From NCBI GenBank assembly GCA_963718745.1, contig OY970370.1, forward strand, positions 2,108,001 through 2,172,000: DNA of 64,000 nt. Reading direction: 5' to 3'. The position numbers and the translations under genes are program-made. Within the stretch, counting starts at the first letter, position 1. Each line of letters starts with the position of its first letter. This stretch comes from Fermentibacter sp963718745 [NCBI: Candidatus Fermentibacterota bacterium]. GTDB lineage: Bacteria; Fermentibacterota; Fermentibacteria; Fermentibacterales. The notes beneath the pieces are model-generated. The model was given only the letters and a program-made list of their open reading frames with translations. It made no database searches and was not told the DNA's origin. Shown here one piece after another: positions 56,003 to 64,000 of this stretch.

Positions 56003-56691
56003 GGCTTCCTCATGCCGGACAGGTGAACGGAGAAGCTGACTAGAAGGGCGAGCGAGATCAGGATGATCCCGAGCGCCATCGATTCCGCCACCTCACCCTT
56101 GCCTATCCCGAGGGAGATCGCCGTGGTAAGCGTCCTGGTCCTCCCCGCGATGTTCCCGCCGACCATCATCGCAGCTCCGACCTCGGAGATCGCACGACCG
56201 AAGGACATCAGCAGCGCGGACACTATCGCCAGCCTCGCCTCCCTGAGGATCACGAGGCCGGTCTGCACCCTCCCGGCTCCGAGCGTCCGGACCGTGTCGT
56301 TCACGTCCCCGGAGACGCCCTGGAGCGCCGAGATCACGAGACCGAGCATCACGGGCGAGATGAGGACGACCTCCGCGATGACTATCGCCCGCGTGGTGAA
56401 GAGGAGGCCCAGCGAACCCAGAGGCCCGACACGCGAGAGGACGAGGAAGACGAGGAGTCCCGCGAATACGGTGGGCATGCTGTAGAGGGCGTGGATCACA
56501 CCGATCAGTACCCTCTTTCCCGGGAGCGTGGAGAAGTGGATGACGCAGCCCAGCGGGACGAAGAGGACGAGGGAGATGAGGGTGGCAGCGGCGGAGACCG
56601 ACAGGGTCAGGAGCGTTATGTCCATCACCACGGGATCGCCCGTGACGATGAGCTCGAGAGCTATCCCGAAGGCCTCCGCCAGCTTGCCCAA
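55999..56691 (-). CDS. tupB: Tungstate ABC transporter permease
   Basis: This is a 230-residue permease with about five or six membrane helices. The EAA-type coupling loop is in TVRTLGAGRVQTGLVILREA. A later block FGRAISEVGAAMMVGGNIAG is characteristic of the TupB/WtpB group. The start is TTG at 56691, five bases after the tupA stop. Its stop overlaps the tupC start. Confidence 0.88.
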   Translation of the reverse strand: MGKLAEAFGIALELIVTGDPVVMDITLLTLSVSAAATLISLVLFVPLGCVIHFSTLPGKRVLIGVIHALYSMPTVFAGLLVFLVLSRVGPLGSLGLLFTTRAIVIAEVVLISPVMLGLVISALQGVSGDVNDTVRTLGAGRVQTGLVILREARLAIVSALLMSFGRAISEVGAAMMVGGNIAGRTRTLTTAISLGIGKGEVAESMALGIILISLALLVSFSVHLSGMRKP

Positions 56692-56696
56692 AGAGC

Positions 56697-57614
56697 CTAG
56701 AAGTCCTGGCCGGCGCAGGGCGTGAAGAGCTGCCTGCCCCAGGTCTCGACGCCGTAGGAGCCAATCAGCTCCTGCACTTCGGCGGAGGTGAGGAACGTGA
56801 CCATGTTGGCCGCCATGGCGGAGTCGCGCGCGGTGCTCAGGGGGATCACCGCGTAGACGTTTCTCATGGCATCGCCGGCACCGATGAGGATCTCGAGATC
56901 GACGTCACCCTGATAGGCCAGGAATGTTGCGATGTCGCAGAGGGCATAGCCGCCCATCTCGTTGGCCATGTTGAGGGTGGGGCCCATGCCGGCCGCCGCC
57001 TCGACGTACCATTCACCGGCCGTGCGGACGTCCTCGTAGTCGTAGCCGGCAGCAACCCAGAGCCTCTGCTCCTGGGCGTGGGTGCCGGACTCGTCGCCGC
57101 GGGAGATGAAGGGAACGGTTGCATTCTCGAAGAGAGCCGTGAGGCCGGCTTCCGGAGTCATGTCCCTTACGCCCGCCGGATCAGCGGGAGGGCCGACTAG
57201 CACGAAGAAGTTGTATGCGAAAGGAGTCCTGGAGAGGCCGATCCCGTCGGCGATGAACTGCTCCTCGCGAACCCTGTCATGTACTACAACGACGTCGACA
57301 TCGCCGCGGGTGCCCCACTCGAGGGCCTTGCCCGTGCCGGCATACAGGATGTCGAGCTCGACGCCGTACATTTCCTCGAACATCGGCTCGAGGTATGCCC
57401 ACAGACCCGTATCGTACAGGCTGGTCGTCGTTGCCACGAGCAGACGGTCGACGCTCTCCCTGGGCGGGTAGGCTTCGGTAGTCGCCGTCGAATCAGCCGA
57501 CAGGCTGTCGACGGCTGCGTCGACCGGCTGATCGACCGCCGGCTGTTCGCCGCAGGCCGAGAACATCAGCGCAAAGGCCAGCAGAATGCCGGCCGGCAGA
57601 AGCTTCCTGGACAT
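56697..57614 (-). CDS. tupA: Tungstate-binding lipoprotein
   Basis: This is the 305-residue substrate-binding subunit that delivers tungstate to TupB. The signal peptide (PAGILLAFALMFSA) ends at a lipobox Cys. The mature protein carries the family's binding segment ATTTSLYDTGLWAYLEPMFE and GTGKALEWGTRGDVDVVVVH. ModA-type molybdate binders lack this TTTS arrangement. ATG 57614 follows GAGGAGGG. Tungsten is used by aldehyde oxidoreductases and some formate dehydrogenases, none of which is in the window. Confidence 0.9.
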   Translation of the reverse strand: MSRKLLPAGILLAFALMFSACGEQPAVDQPVDAAVDSLSADSTATTEAYPPRESVDRLLVATTTSLYDTGLWAYLEPMFEEMYGVELDILYAGTGKALEWGTRGDVDVVVVHDRVREEQFIADGIGLSRTPFAYNFFVLVGPPADPAGVRDMTPEAGLTALFENATVPFISRGDESGTHAQEQRLWVAAGYDYEDVRTAGEWYVEAAAGMGPTLNMANEMGGYALCDIATFLAYQGDVDLEILIGAGDAMRNVYAVIPLSTARDSAMAANMVTFLTSAEVQELIGSYGVETWGRQLFTPCAGQDF

Positions 57615-57921
57615 GAACCCTCCTCTTCGCACGTGTTGGACTGGAATGCCACCTCCACCCGCGAAGTCAGGGCATGGACGAGACCCCGGACGGTTTTCAC
57701 CGCCTGCGTGATCGTCGTCCGTTCCCTTTCCAAACACGGGAGGCACAGCTGTTTCCGGCTGTACCCTGTCGCCCTGCATCCATAGCGTGCGCTTTAGGAT
57801 GGGAGGGTCGGGAAGCGGCCGCTTGTGCAAGCTATACTCCATGCTCCCGGTCATCCGCAAGCCGCTCCCGGCTTACATCGGCACGATGAAACAGCATATT
57901 ACGGCTTCCTCTGGAGGCACA
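57615..57921. other. Divergent intergenic region between tupA and lepA
   Basis: This 307-base gap contains copy B of the 48-bp hairpin element. On the plus strand it has a TATACT -10-like box at 57833-57838 upstream of lepA with no good -35. I see no gene in it. Confidence 0.6.
57725..57772 (-). repeat. 48-bp hairpin element, copy B (upstream of tupA)
   Basis: This is the second copy, 111 bases upstream of the tupA start and in the same orientation as copy A. On the minus strand the hairpin reads ACAGCCG-GAAA-CAGCTGT. The outer pair is A-T here but G-C in copy A, a compensatory change; one inner pair is lost on this strand. Confidence 0.75.
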
Positions 57922-59718
57922 ATGAAGGAACGCATCAGGAATTTCTGCATCATCGCGCACATAGACCACGGCAAGTCAACCCTGGCGGACAGGCTCCTCC
58001 AGGCTACCCATACCGTGACCGACAGGGAGTTCCACAACCAGATGCTCGATTCGATGGACATCGAGCAGGAACGCGGGATAACGATCAAGAGCACCGCCGT
58101 CACCATGAAATACACGGCGGAAGACGGGCTGGACTACGTGCTCAATCTGATCGACACGCCCGGCCATGTGGATTTCTCGTACGAGGTGTCGCGGGCTCTG
58201 GCATCGTGCGAGGCCGCCCTCCTCGTGATCGACGCCGCGCAGGGAGTGCAGGCGCAGACAGTGGCGAACCTGTTCAAGGCAATGGAGCAGGATCTCACGA
58301 TCATCCCCGTTATCAACAAGATCGACCTGCCCTCTGCCAGCATCGCCGAAGTGATGGAGGAGATAGACCACGAGCTGGGCCTCGACTCCGACGACGCGGT
58401 CCAGGTATCGGCAAAGACGGGGCAGGGGATACCCGAGCTGCTCGAGACTATCGTGAAGAGGGTCCCCCCGCCGGATGGGGATTCTGACAAGCCGCTCAGG
58501 GCAAGGGTGTTCGACAGCTACTTCGATCCCTACAGGGGAGTCGTCGTGCTGTTCCGTATCGTGGAGGGCATGCTCCGCAAGGGTTCGTACATCAGGATGA
58601 TGGCCGCGGAGGCAGACTACAGGCTCGAGGAGGTCGGTCACATGAGGATCTCGCGGGAGCCCTGCGATTTCCTCGAGGCCGGAGAGGTCGGCTACCTGAT
58701 CGCCGGTATCAAGTCCGTCGGAGACGTCCGGTCGGGAGACACGATAACCGACACAGCCAAGCCTGCGCTGGAGGCCCTTTCCGGCTATGCGGACGCGAAG
58801 CCTGTCGTTTTCTCCTCGATCTTCCCGGTTTCTACCGAGGATTACGAGGACCTCGCGATTTCGATCGAGAAGCTGAAGCTGAACGACGCCTCGCTCGTTT
58901 TCGAGAAGGTAAACTCGGCGGGTCTGGGATTCGGGTTCAGATGCGGCTTCCTCGGCCTACTCCACCTCGAGGTCGTGCAGGAGAGGCTCGAGCGGGAGTT
59001 CGACCTCTCTCTGGTCCTCACGGCGCCTACCGTTCTCTACCATGTCTTCCTCAATTCCGGGCAGAGGATAGATATCGACAACCCCCTCCACTTCCCCGAC
59101 CCATCCCAGATCGACTACGCGGAGGAGCCCTATATCAGGGCTTCCATAATCATGCCGGACAGATATATAGGTCCCGTGACCACGCTCCTCCGGGACAGGC
59201 GCGCGGACAACTACAAGTCACTCTATGTCGGGAAGCAGAGGGTAGAGATAACTACCGAGCTGCCGCTGTCGGAGGTCGTGTACGACTTCTATGACAGATT
59301 GAAGTCGGTCACTCAGGGATACGGCTCCTTCGACTACGAGCCGTCCGGATACAGGAAGGGCGACATGGTCAGGCTCGACATCCTCGTCAACCACGAGAGG
59401 GTCGATGCGCTATCCATCCTGGTCAACAGGGAGCGAGCCAGGGAATGGGCGGTGCGGGCCTGCGAGAACCTGGCGAAGGAGATCCCGAAGCATCAGTTCA
59501 AGGTCCCGGTCCAGGGAGCCATAGGCGGGACCATCATAGCAAGGGAGACCATCCAGGCCTTCCGCAAGGACGTCACTGCGAAGTGCTACGGGGGCGACAT
59601 CACGCGCAAGCGCAAGCTCCTGGAAAAGCAGAAGGAAGGAAAAAAGAAGATGAAGATGGTGGGGTCGGTGGCGATCCCGCAGAAGGCCTTCCTTGCAGTG
59701 CTGAAGAGGGACGAGTAG
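57922..59718 (+). CDS. lepA: Elongation factor 4 (LepA)
   Basis: This ribosome-associated GTPase acts on stalled or mistranslocated ribosomes; 598 residues, the standard length. The start ATG 57922 has GGAGG at good spacing and begins at the conserved IRNFCIIAHIDHGKSTLADR P-loop. DTPGHVDF (G3) and NKIDLP (G4) follow. The LepA-specific C-terminal domain includes KCYGGDITRKRKLLEKQKEG. The open frame extends further upstream, but homologs start here. Confidence 0.97.
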   Translation: MKERIRNFCIIAHIDHGKSTLADRLLQATHTVTDREFHNQMLDSMDIEQERGITIKSTAVTMKYTAEDGLDYVLNLIDTPGHVDFSYEVSRALASCEAALLVIDAAQGVQAQTVANLFKAMEQDLTIIPVINKIDLPSASIAEVMEEIDHELGLDSDDAVQVSAKTGQGIPELLETIVKRVPPPDGDSDKPLRARVFDSYFDPYRGVVVLFRIVEGMLRKGSYIRMMAAEADYRLEEVGHMRISREPCDFLEAGEVGYLIAGIKSVGDVRSGDTITDTAKPALEALSGYADAKPVVFSSIFPVSTEDYEDLAISIEKLKLNDASLVFEKVNSAGLGFGFRCGFLGLLHLEVVQERLEREFDLSLVLTAPTVLYHVFLNSGQRIDIDNPLHFPDPSQIDYAEEPYIRASIIMPDRYIGPVTTLLRDRRADNYKSLYVGKQRVEITTELPLSEVVYDFYDRLKSVTQGYGSFDYEPSGYRKGDMVRLDILVNHERVDALSILVNRERAREWAVRACENLAKEIPKHQFKVPVQGAIGGTIIARETIQAFRKDVTAKCYGGDITRKRKLLEKQKEGKKKMKMVGSVAIPQKAFLAVLKRDE

Positions 59719-59728
59719 TCCGGCGGGC

Positions 59729-59757
59729 TTGAATCCGGCGGCACCTTCGACAATAAT
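59729..59757 (+). promoter_or_regulatory. Promoter of the Lys-rich small protein
   Basis: TTGAAT (59729-59734), a 17-base spacer and AATAAT (59752-59757) make a well-spaced promoter. The same -10 with following TTCG occurs before tRNA-Arg, suggesting a strong, shared promoter class. Confidence 0.6.
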
Positions 59758-59810
59758 TCGTCCTGTGCGCGCCGGCGGTAATCACACGGGCGCGTCGAGA
59801 GAGGTGGATC

Positions 59811-59933
59811 ATGGCAAAGAGCATGGACAGGGAAACGACGAAGAAGGACCTGAAGAAGGCCACGAAGTCCCTCAAGGAGAAGCGCGCCGACAAGAAGGCG
59901 AAGAAGGAGACCAAGAAGCCCGTAGTCCAGTAG
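59811..59933 (+). CDS. Lysine-rich 40-residue basic protein
   Basis: This small protein has 14 Lys and 2 Arg in 40 residues (MAKSMDRETTKKDLKKATKS and onward). The ribosome site GAGAGGTGG precedes the ATG by a short gap, and a good promoter lies about 54 bases upstream. The heptad-like spacing of Lys, Ala and Leu suggests a helix. It resembles histone H1-like or ribosome-associated basic tails, but I cannot name a family. It is flanked by lepA and a Gly/Ala-repeat gene. Confidence 0.65.
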   Translation: MAKSMDRETTKKDLKKATKSLKEKRADKKAKKETKKPVVQ

Positions 59934-59985
59934 CGGTTGCTGTCCGATAACTCCATCGAGCATCCCGGACCGGGAGGAGGCAGGC

Positions 59986-60537
59986 CTGGCGACTTCGAAT
60001 GACAGGTTCCAGCCGGCCGGTCCGGGCTTTCACGAGTACACGACCGAGGAAACCGCCTTCGGCACCTGGCAGAGGTTCGTCCATCCCGGCGGTTCTGCCT
60101 ATGCCGAGTTCAGGTCCCATGCCGAGGTTCTCGGCTTCCCGCTGGTCAATGTCACAAAGGGTGTCTGCCCGGAGACCGGCCGCAGGAAGACGGCCGCCGG
60201 TTTCATCGCCGTAGGGCGGAAGGCTGTCGGCTTCATCGCGATAGGACAGCTCGCGACGGGTGCTGTTGCCGTGGGTCAGGCGTGCCTGGGCCTGGTAGCG
60301 ATAGGCCAGGCGGCGGCAGGGATCGTGAGCGTGGGCCAGTGCGCTCTCGGATACCAATTCGGCCTCGGCCAGATAGCGGTCGGGAAGACGGCCGTAGGGC
60401 AGATCGCGCTCGGGCGGATGATACTCGCTCAGACGGGCGTGGGAGACTGCGTCTGGTCGACGGAGCGTGTCGATCCTGCAGCGGAGGCCTACTTCAGAGG
60501 GCTCTTCCAATCGATCCTGGCAGTCTTCCGGACATGA
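59986..60537 (+). CDS. Gly/Ala-repeat protein with a likely CTG start
   Basis: This protein of about 183 residues has a polar N-terminus of about 65 residues, followed by repeats of the type AVGxxAxGxxAIGQ (for example FIAIGQLATGAVAVGQ and GLVAIGQAAAGIVSVGQ). These form a compact beta-helix-like or membrane-associated region. The repeats extend upstream of the first GTG (60271), so the gene must begin earlier. The only start near a ribosome site is CTG 59986, five bases after GGGAGGAGG. Such repeats occur in uncharacterised membrane proteins. Function unknown. Confidence 0.6.
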   Translation: MATSNDRFQPAGPGFHEYTTEETAFGTWQRFVHPGGSAYAEFRSHAEVLGFPLVNVTKGVCPETGRRKTAAGFIAVGRKAVGFIAIGQLATGAVAVGQACLGLVAIGQAAAGIVSVGQCALGYQFGLGQIAVGKTAVGQIALGRMILAQTGVGDCVWSTERVDPAAEAYFRGLFQSILAVFRT

Positions 60538-60631
60538 TCAACTCACCTCTCCCTGCAGCCTCGAGCCTCCGCGAGTCAGGAAATCTTCCCCCTGACACCT
60601 CGAGGTTCCGGTCAGGAAAACCCTTTACGGT

Positions 60632-60649
60632 GCAAGCATTCCTGCTTGC
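60632..60649 (+). promoter_or_regulatory. Hairpin abutting the hemW ribosome site
   Basis: GCAAGCA and TGCTTGC form a perfect 7-bp stem with loop TTCC. It ends immediately before GGGG, five bases ahead of the hemW ATG, and may affect ribosome loading. Confidence 0.45.
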
Positions 60650-60658
60650 GGGGTCGCC

Positions 60659-61813
60659 ATGAACCCGGTCGATTCCGTCGGGCTTTACGTTCATGTCCCC
60701 TTCTGCCTCCGGAAGTGCAGATACTGCGCCTTCTACTCGGTTGTCGACCTCGAGTCCGACGCCGCCATGCGTTTCGCAGGTGCGCTCCTCGAGGAGATGA
60801 GGATGAGGACCCCGGAGCACACCCGGTTCTCCACCTTTTACGCGGGCGGCGGCACCCCCGTCCTTCTCGACCCCTCGTACTGGAGCGAGGTCCTATCGGT
60901 GCTCCCTCCCTCCTCCGGCCTCGAGGAGGACGCCGAGATGACCATGGAGGCAAACCCCGCCGCGGTCAGCCCGAGCGACCTCGCGGACCTCAGGAGGATC
61001 GGCTTCAACCGTCTGAGTATCGGGGTGCAGTCCTTCGACGATGCTCTGCTCGAATTCCTCGGGCGCGTCCACAGGGGCACGCAGGCGGAGTCCATGGTCG
61101 GGGATGCGAGAAAAGCAGGATTCGATAGCATCGGCATCGATCTGATGTTCGGGATCCCAGGCCAGACCGTCGAAGGATGGCTGTCCGACCTTCGCAGCGC
61201 AATCGATCTGGGCGCGGGGCATATCTCGTGCTATGCGCTGACCGTGGAGGAAGGCACTCCGTACGGCCACTCGGTCCAGTCCGGATCCGCTCCCGCTCCC
61301 GACGAGAAGCTGGTCGCAGAACTGTACGCGGCGGCCGACGAGTTCCTCTCGCATGCGGGCTACCAGCACTACGAGGTCTCGAACTACTCGGCCGGGAGGA
61401 AGTGGAGGAGCAGGCACAACACCGCATACTGGAGCGGCAGGGCCTATATCGGATTCGGGCCGTCAGCCCACAGCTTCGACGGCGTATCCCGGAGGAGCTG
61501 GAACGCCTCCGATCTCGAAGAGTACCTGATGGCGGTCGAGTCCGGGCGGCTCCCCGAGGAGGGATCGGAAGTCCTCAGCCACGATCAGCTCCTGCTCGAG
61601 CGAATCATGCTCGGTCTGCGGACGAGCGATGGGGTCGACCTCGCCCTGGCCGGCTTCGAGGGCAGGCCGCCGGAGGTCATCAGGAACATGATCTCCAACT
61701 GGGCTTCGAACGGCCTCTGCAGCCTGGACGGACTCAGGATCAGACCCTCGGCGCAGGGTATGCTGATGGCCGACGGAATGGCCTCCTCGCTCGCGGCAGT
61801 GCTCGATCTGTGA
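60659..61813 (+). CDS. hemW: HemW-like radical SAM protein (heme chaperone / coproporphyrinogen oxidase family)
   Basis: This is a 384-residue radical SAM protein of the HemN/HemW family. It opens with LYVHVPFCLRKCRYCAF, giving the CxxxCxxC cluster ligands Cys16, Cys20 and Cys23. GGGTPVLLD and MEANPAAV follow, then the QSFDDALLEFLGRVH stretch common to the family. The C-terminal HemN domain is present. The HemW subgroup is preferred on length and the CxxxCxxC spacing without the extra downstream Cys of HemN. It is preceded by a leader hairpin. Confidence 0.85.
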   Translation: MNPVDSVGLYVHVPFCLRKCRYCAFYSVVDLESDAAMRFAGALLEEMRMRTPEHTRFSTFYAGGGTPVLLDPSYWSEVLSVLPPSSGLEEDAEMTMEANPAAVSPSDLADLRRIGFNRLSIGVQSFDDALLEFLGRVHRGTQAESMVGDARKAGFDSIGIDLMFGIPGQTVEGWLSDLRSAIDLGAGHISCYALTVEEGTPYGHSVQSGSAPAPDEKLVAELYAAADEFLSHAGYQHYEVSNYSAGRKWRSRHNTAYWSGRAYIGFGPSAHSFDGVSRRSWNASDLEEYLMAVESGRLPEEGSEVLSHDQLLLERIMLGLRTSDGVDLALAGFEGRPPEVIRNMISNWASNGLCSLDGLRIRPSAQGMLMADGMASSLAAVLDL

Positions 61814-61832
61814 CCCGTCGCCCTGCCCGCAT

Positions 61833-61861
61833 TTGACGCTCATGCGAACCTTGGCAATAAT
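61833..61861 (+). promoter_or_regulatory. Promoter of tRNA-Arg
   Basis: TTGACG (61833-61838), a 17-base spacer and AATAAT (61856-61861) form a near-consensus promoter. Transcription should start a few bases before the tRNA at 61877. Confidence 0.65.
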
Positions 61862-61876
61862 TCGACTCCCTTCGGT

Positions 61877-61952
61877 GCCCCAGTAGCTCAGAGGATAGAG
61901 CGTCGGTTTCCTAAACCGCAGGTCGCGCGTTCGAGTCGCGCCTGGGGCACCA
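61877..61952 (+). tRNA. tRNA-Arg (anticodon CCU)
   Basis: This is a complete 76-base cloverleaf. The acceptor pairs GCCCCAG with CTGGGGC, discriminator A, encoded CCA. The D stem is GCTC/GAGC, the anticodon loop TTCCTAA gives anticodon CCT, and the T-arm is GCGCG-TTCGAGT-CGCGC. It decodes AGG. Confidence 0.95.
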
Positions 61953-62154
61953 GGTACTCCTGCCCGTAATCCAAACCGGTCAATGCGGTTGATAACCAAG
62001 TCGTTGTGGTGTTCCAGGAAGCAACGCCGATTCCTACCCCCAGGTTCGCCTTCGAGGCTTTCTGCAGCCATCGAACCTCACCGGGTCAGGCTCTTCGCGT
62101 AGTTCCAAGTCGGGTCATGCTGTTAGAGACGGCAAGCTACCGGGCGGGCCTGTT

Positions 62155-63999
62155 CTACCTGATTATCGCGAACTTTCCGATGGCCTGTTCACTCTCGGTC
62201 TGCACACAGAAGAAGTAGAGGCCGGAAGTCACGAGCCTGCCCTCGGCGTTCTCGAGGTCCCAGTACTCCTCACCGGAATCGCCGCCGAAGCTCCTGTGCT
62301 GCAGAGTCGCGACATGGTCGCCTCCCAGCGTGTAGATACGGATGTCACATATCGGCGGCAGATGGGTGAAGGCGATCTTGTCGGCATGGCTCTGCTCCCA
62401 CTCGGCAGAACCCCTGTATGGATTGGGGACGACGCTGATGGTCCCGGTCCAGTCTGGATCGGAAGCCCAGCCGGGGACAACCGGGATGGGTGTGCCGTCC
62501 AGGGTCTGCTTGTAGTTCGTCCTCTGGCTCTCCACTCCCGTCTCGGCATCATAGGCGCACAGGACGTAGTAGTATGGAAAGCCTCTCGTCACGCTCCCGT
62601 CCGACCAGGAGTACGTGCCTGCGTCGATGTCGGCGATCAGCTGCCAGTCCGTCGCGTTGAAGACCGATCGGTAGAGGTGGTACCCGCCGAAGGGATCATA
62701 GCCTTCTGCATCGTCGCTCCAGATGATGTCCACCGTTCCGTCGCCGGCCTCGTAAAAGAAGGTCGGAACCGGCGGTATATCAGGAACACCCCAGCCGCCG
62801 TCCCGGTAGTAGGCGTCGAGGAGGTTGTCCGCCTGCTGCCTCAGGTCGGCAAGGCCCCTGCCGATGACGAAGCCTCCAACGATGTGCAGGCTGTCGCCGT
62901 CGGCAAGATCGACAGGCCCCATCGTCAGGAGGATGGAGTAGTCGTATGGCTGGTAACCCAGGCCCAACGGATTGTCCTGAACGATCGGAAATGGCCCCGG
63001 ATTTGCCGGTTGAAAAGCGTCCGGGGCACTCGGGTCGCCTATCCAATCGGAAAGGTAGGCCGGACCACTATGCCTTCCGCTGTACTCCTGGTTGTCTCCC
63101 CACTGGACCTGATAGGCAGCCTCGTCGTCTGTGGGTGGGGACATCTCGTAGCACCACCAGGAGTGGCTGAAAGGTATTGGATAGCCTAATACATCGATAG
63201 GCCGCTCGATGGTGCCGTCGGCCTTCTTGATCCAGAAGTCGAGCAGGCGCCACCCCGCAAACCCGTTACATGGAGGGGAGTAGGTCGGCTCGCCGGAATC
63301 ATCTGTTGACGAGTTGGGGTAATTTCCATCCCACATATAGCTGAGGTTCCGCGGGACCACCGCGTAGGTCGTATCGCCGATGGTGTGCATCCAGTAAGAG
63401 GGTGGCATGCCGTCGGCGAAAAGCTGAAGCCCGGTGTGGGGCTCGGTGGCGTAGATTGTGTCGCCGTCCACGACCTTGAACAGGATCGTGAAATGGTCCG
63501 AGACCCCGTCGGAGTTGGCGTCCGCATCTACGATGCCGTCCGAGCCGGGATAGTTGTAGAAGTAGAAAATGTCGTCCTCGGGGTTAATCCACGAAGCATC
63601 GGGATTGCTCTGGTAGATGTAATTGTCAGCTTCGCTCGCCTTCGTCCCGTCATCGAACTCGTAGTCGAAGGTGGCGTCCGGATCGTTGCACCAGATCTCA
63701 TGGCCATCGTAGAAAACGAGATCATCGAAGAATAGCTTCTGGATCTCAGGATCGGCTGTTGCAATATCGAGCTCGGCAAATATGGAGAAGCAGAGCGCAT
63801 TCAGAGGCACGCCGGGATTCCCGTGCTCGCTCAGATGAGTCACTGTGATATCGTTGACAAGGAACTGGTTATACCCCGACGTCGCCCAGCTATAGGCTTT
63901 CTGAAAGGTCCTAATGCCCAAGGGATCGTCGTTGCTGCTGCTCCAGTCATCCTCACCCCAGCTCGATTCCTCGAGCGCGGTAGGACCTGGTGTCAGCAT
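62155..63999 (-). CDS. Secreted protein with Por/FlgD-like C-terminal tail (5' end cut by window edge)
   Basis: At least 614 residues are visible; the frame reaches the right edge, so the signal peptide and true start are missing. The region contains a long beta-rich domain (for example FFDDLVFYDGHEIWCNDP and a GGFVIGRGLADLRQQADN block) and an Fn3-like module near GYHLYRSVFNATDWQLIADI. The C-terminal tail reads VVPNPYRGSAEWEQSHADKI to IRIYTLGGDHVATLQ, then YWDLENAEGRLVTSGLYFF and GKFAIIR. This is the TA06/WOR-3-like sorting-tail pattern. Function unknown; cell-surface or secreted. Confidence 0.7.
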   Translation of the reverse strand: MLTPGPTALEESSWGEDDWSSSNDDPLGIRTFQKAYSWATSGYNQFLVNDITVTHLSEHGNPGVPLNALCFSIFAELDIATADPEIQKLFFDDLVFYDGHEIWCNDPDATFDYEFDDGTKASEADNYIYQSNPDASWINPEDDIFYFYNYPGSDGIVDADANSDGVSDHFTILFKVVDGDTIYATEPHTGLQLFADGMPPSYWMHTIGDTTYAVVPRNLSYMWDGNYPNSSTDDSGEPTYSPPCNGFAGWRLLDFWIKKADGTIERPIDVLGYPIPFSHSWWCYEMSPPTDDEAAYQVQWGDNQEYSGRHSGPAYLSDWIGDPSAPDAFQPANPGPFPIVQDNPLGLGYQPYDYSILLTMGPVDLADGDSLHIVGGFVIGRGLADLRQQADNLLDAYYRDGGWGVPDIPPVPTFFYEAGDGTVDIIWSDDAEGYDPFGGYHLYRSVFNATDWQLIADIDAGTYSWSDGSVTRGFPYYYVLCAYDAETGVESQRTNYKQTLDGTPIPVVPGWASDPDWTGTISVVPNPYRGSAEWEQSHADKIAFTHLPPICDIRIYTLGGDHVATLQHRSFGGDSGEEYWDLENAEGRLVTSGLYFFCVQTESEQAIGKFAIIR

Positions 64000-64000
64000 T

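Overview
The window is GC-rich, gene-dense bacterial chromosome. It has no phage, IS or CRISPR content. Several proteins end in a Por/T9SS-like or FlgD-Ig-like C-terminal tail, and two are gingipain-type (C25) proteases. A class III (anaerobic) ribonucleotide reductase, a tungstate importer, glycogen phosphorylase and a selenocysteine tRNA are also present. Together these suggest an anaerobic, saccharolytic member of the FCB-related candidate phyla, with Fermentibacterota or a similar group as my best guess. This is inference from gene content, not a phylogeny. Non-ATG starts are common: many GTG, at least six TTG and probably two CTG.

Layout. 1-5 kb: an HlyD adaptor, two ABC ATPases and two ABC-2 permeases in one overlapping operon. 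5-10.9 kb: small secreted or membrane proteins, a GH85 endo-beta-N-acetylglucosaminidase with an apparent frameshift before its tail, and a PUR-domain protein with a Myb/SANT-like C-terminus. 11-16 kb: a YgiQ-type radical SAM protein, then anaerobic RNR (nrdD, a separate 58-residue glycyl-radical peptide, nrdG). 16-24.6 kb: an EamA exporter and an M16 peptidase / deacetylase-like protein / M16 peptidase operon. 24.7-33.7 kb: pyrG-purF-guaA-yitT, two lipoproteins, a DUF4282 protein, TatD and TcdA. 33.9-39.1 kb: a large C25 protease coupled to a tail-bearing partner. 39.2-39.4 kb: tRNA-Sec. 39.4-46.8 kb: a HEAT-like protein, glycogen phosphorylase and a second C25 protease. 47-53 kb: a secreted propeller-like protein, a VIT/vWA protein, an acyltransferase whose 3' end is duplicated, a zinc-ribbon/NHL protein and a thioesterase. 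53.1-57.6 kb: P5C dehydrogenase and tupABC. 57.9-61.8 kb: lepA, a Lys-rich 40-residue protein, a Gly/Ala-repeat protein and hemW. 61.9-64 kb: tRNA-Arg(CCU) and a truncated tail-bearing secreted protein.

The genes fall into three jobs. One is nucleotide supply for anaerobic growth (pyrG, purF, guaA, nrdD/nrdG). Another is an export and cell-surface programme of tail-bearing hydrolases, proteases, adhesion-like proteins and lipoproteins. The third is cofactor supply: tungstate uptake, a radical SAM HemW-like protein, and selenocysteine decoding whose protein factors lie outside the window.

The most unusual signals are: the split NrdD, whose glycyl-radical domain is its own overlapping gene; complementary degeneration of the two ABC ATPases; a 48-bp hairpin element repeated upstream of pruA and near tupA with one compensatory base-pair change; a perfect 94-bp direct repeat of an acyltransferase 3' end; and a tRNA-Sec gene with its own promoter and hairpin. 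Functions of the hypothetical secreted proteins are not resolved here.
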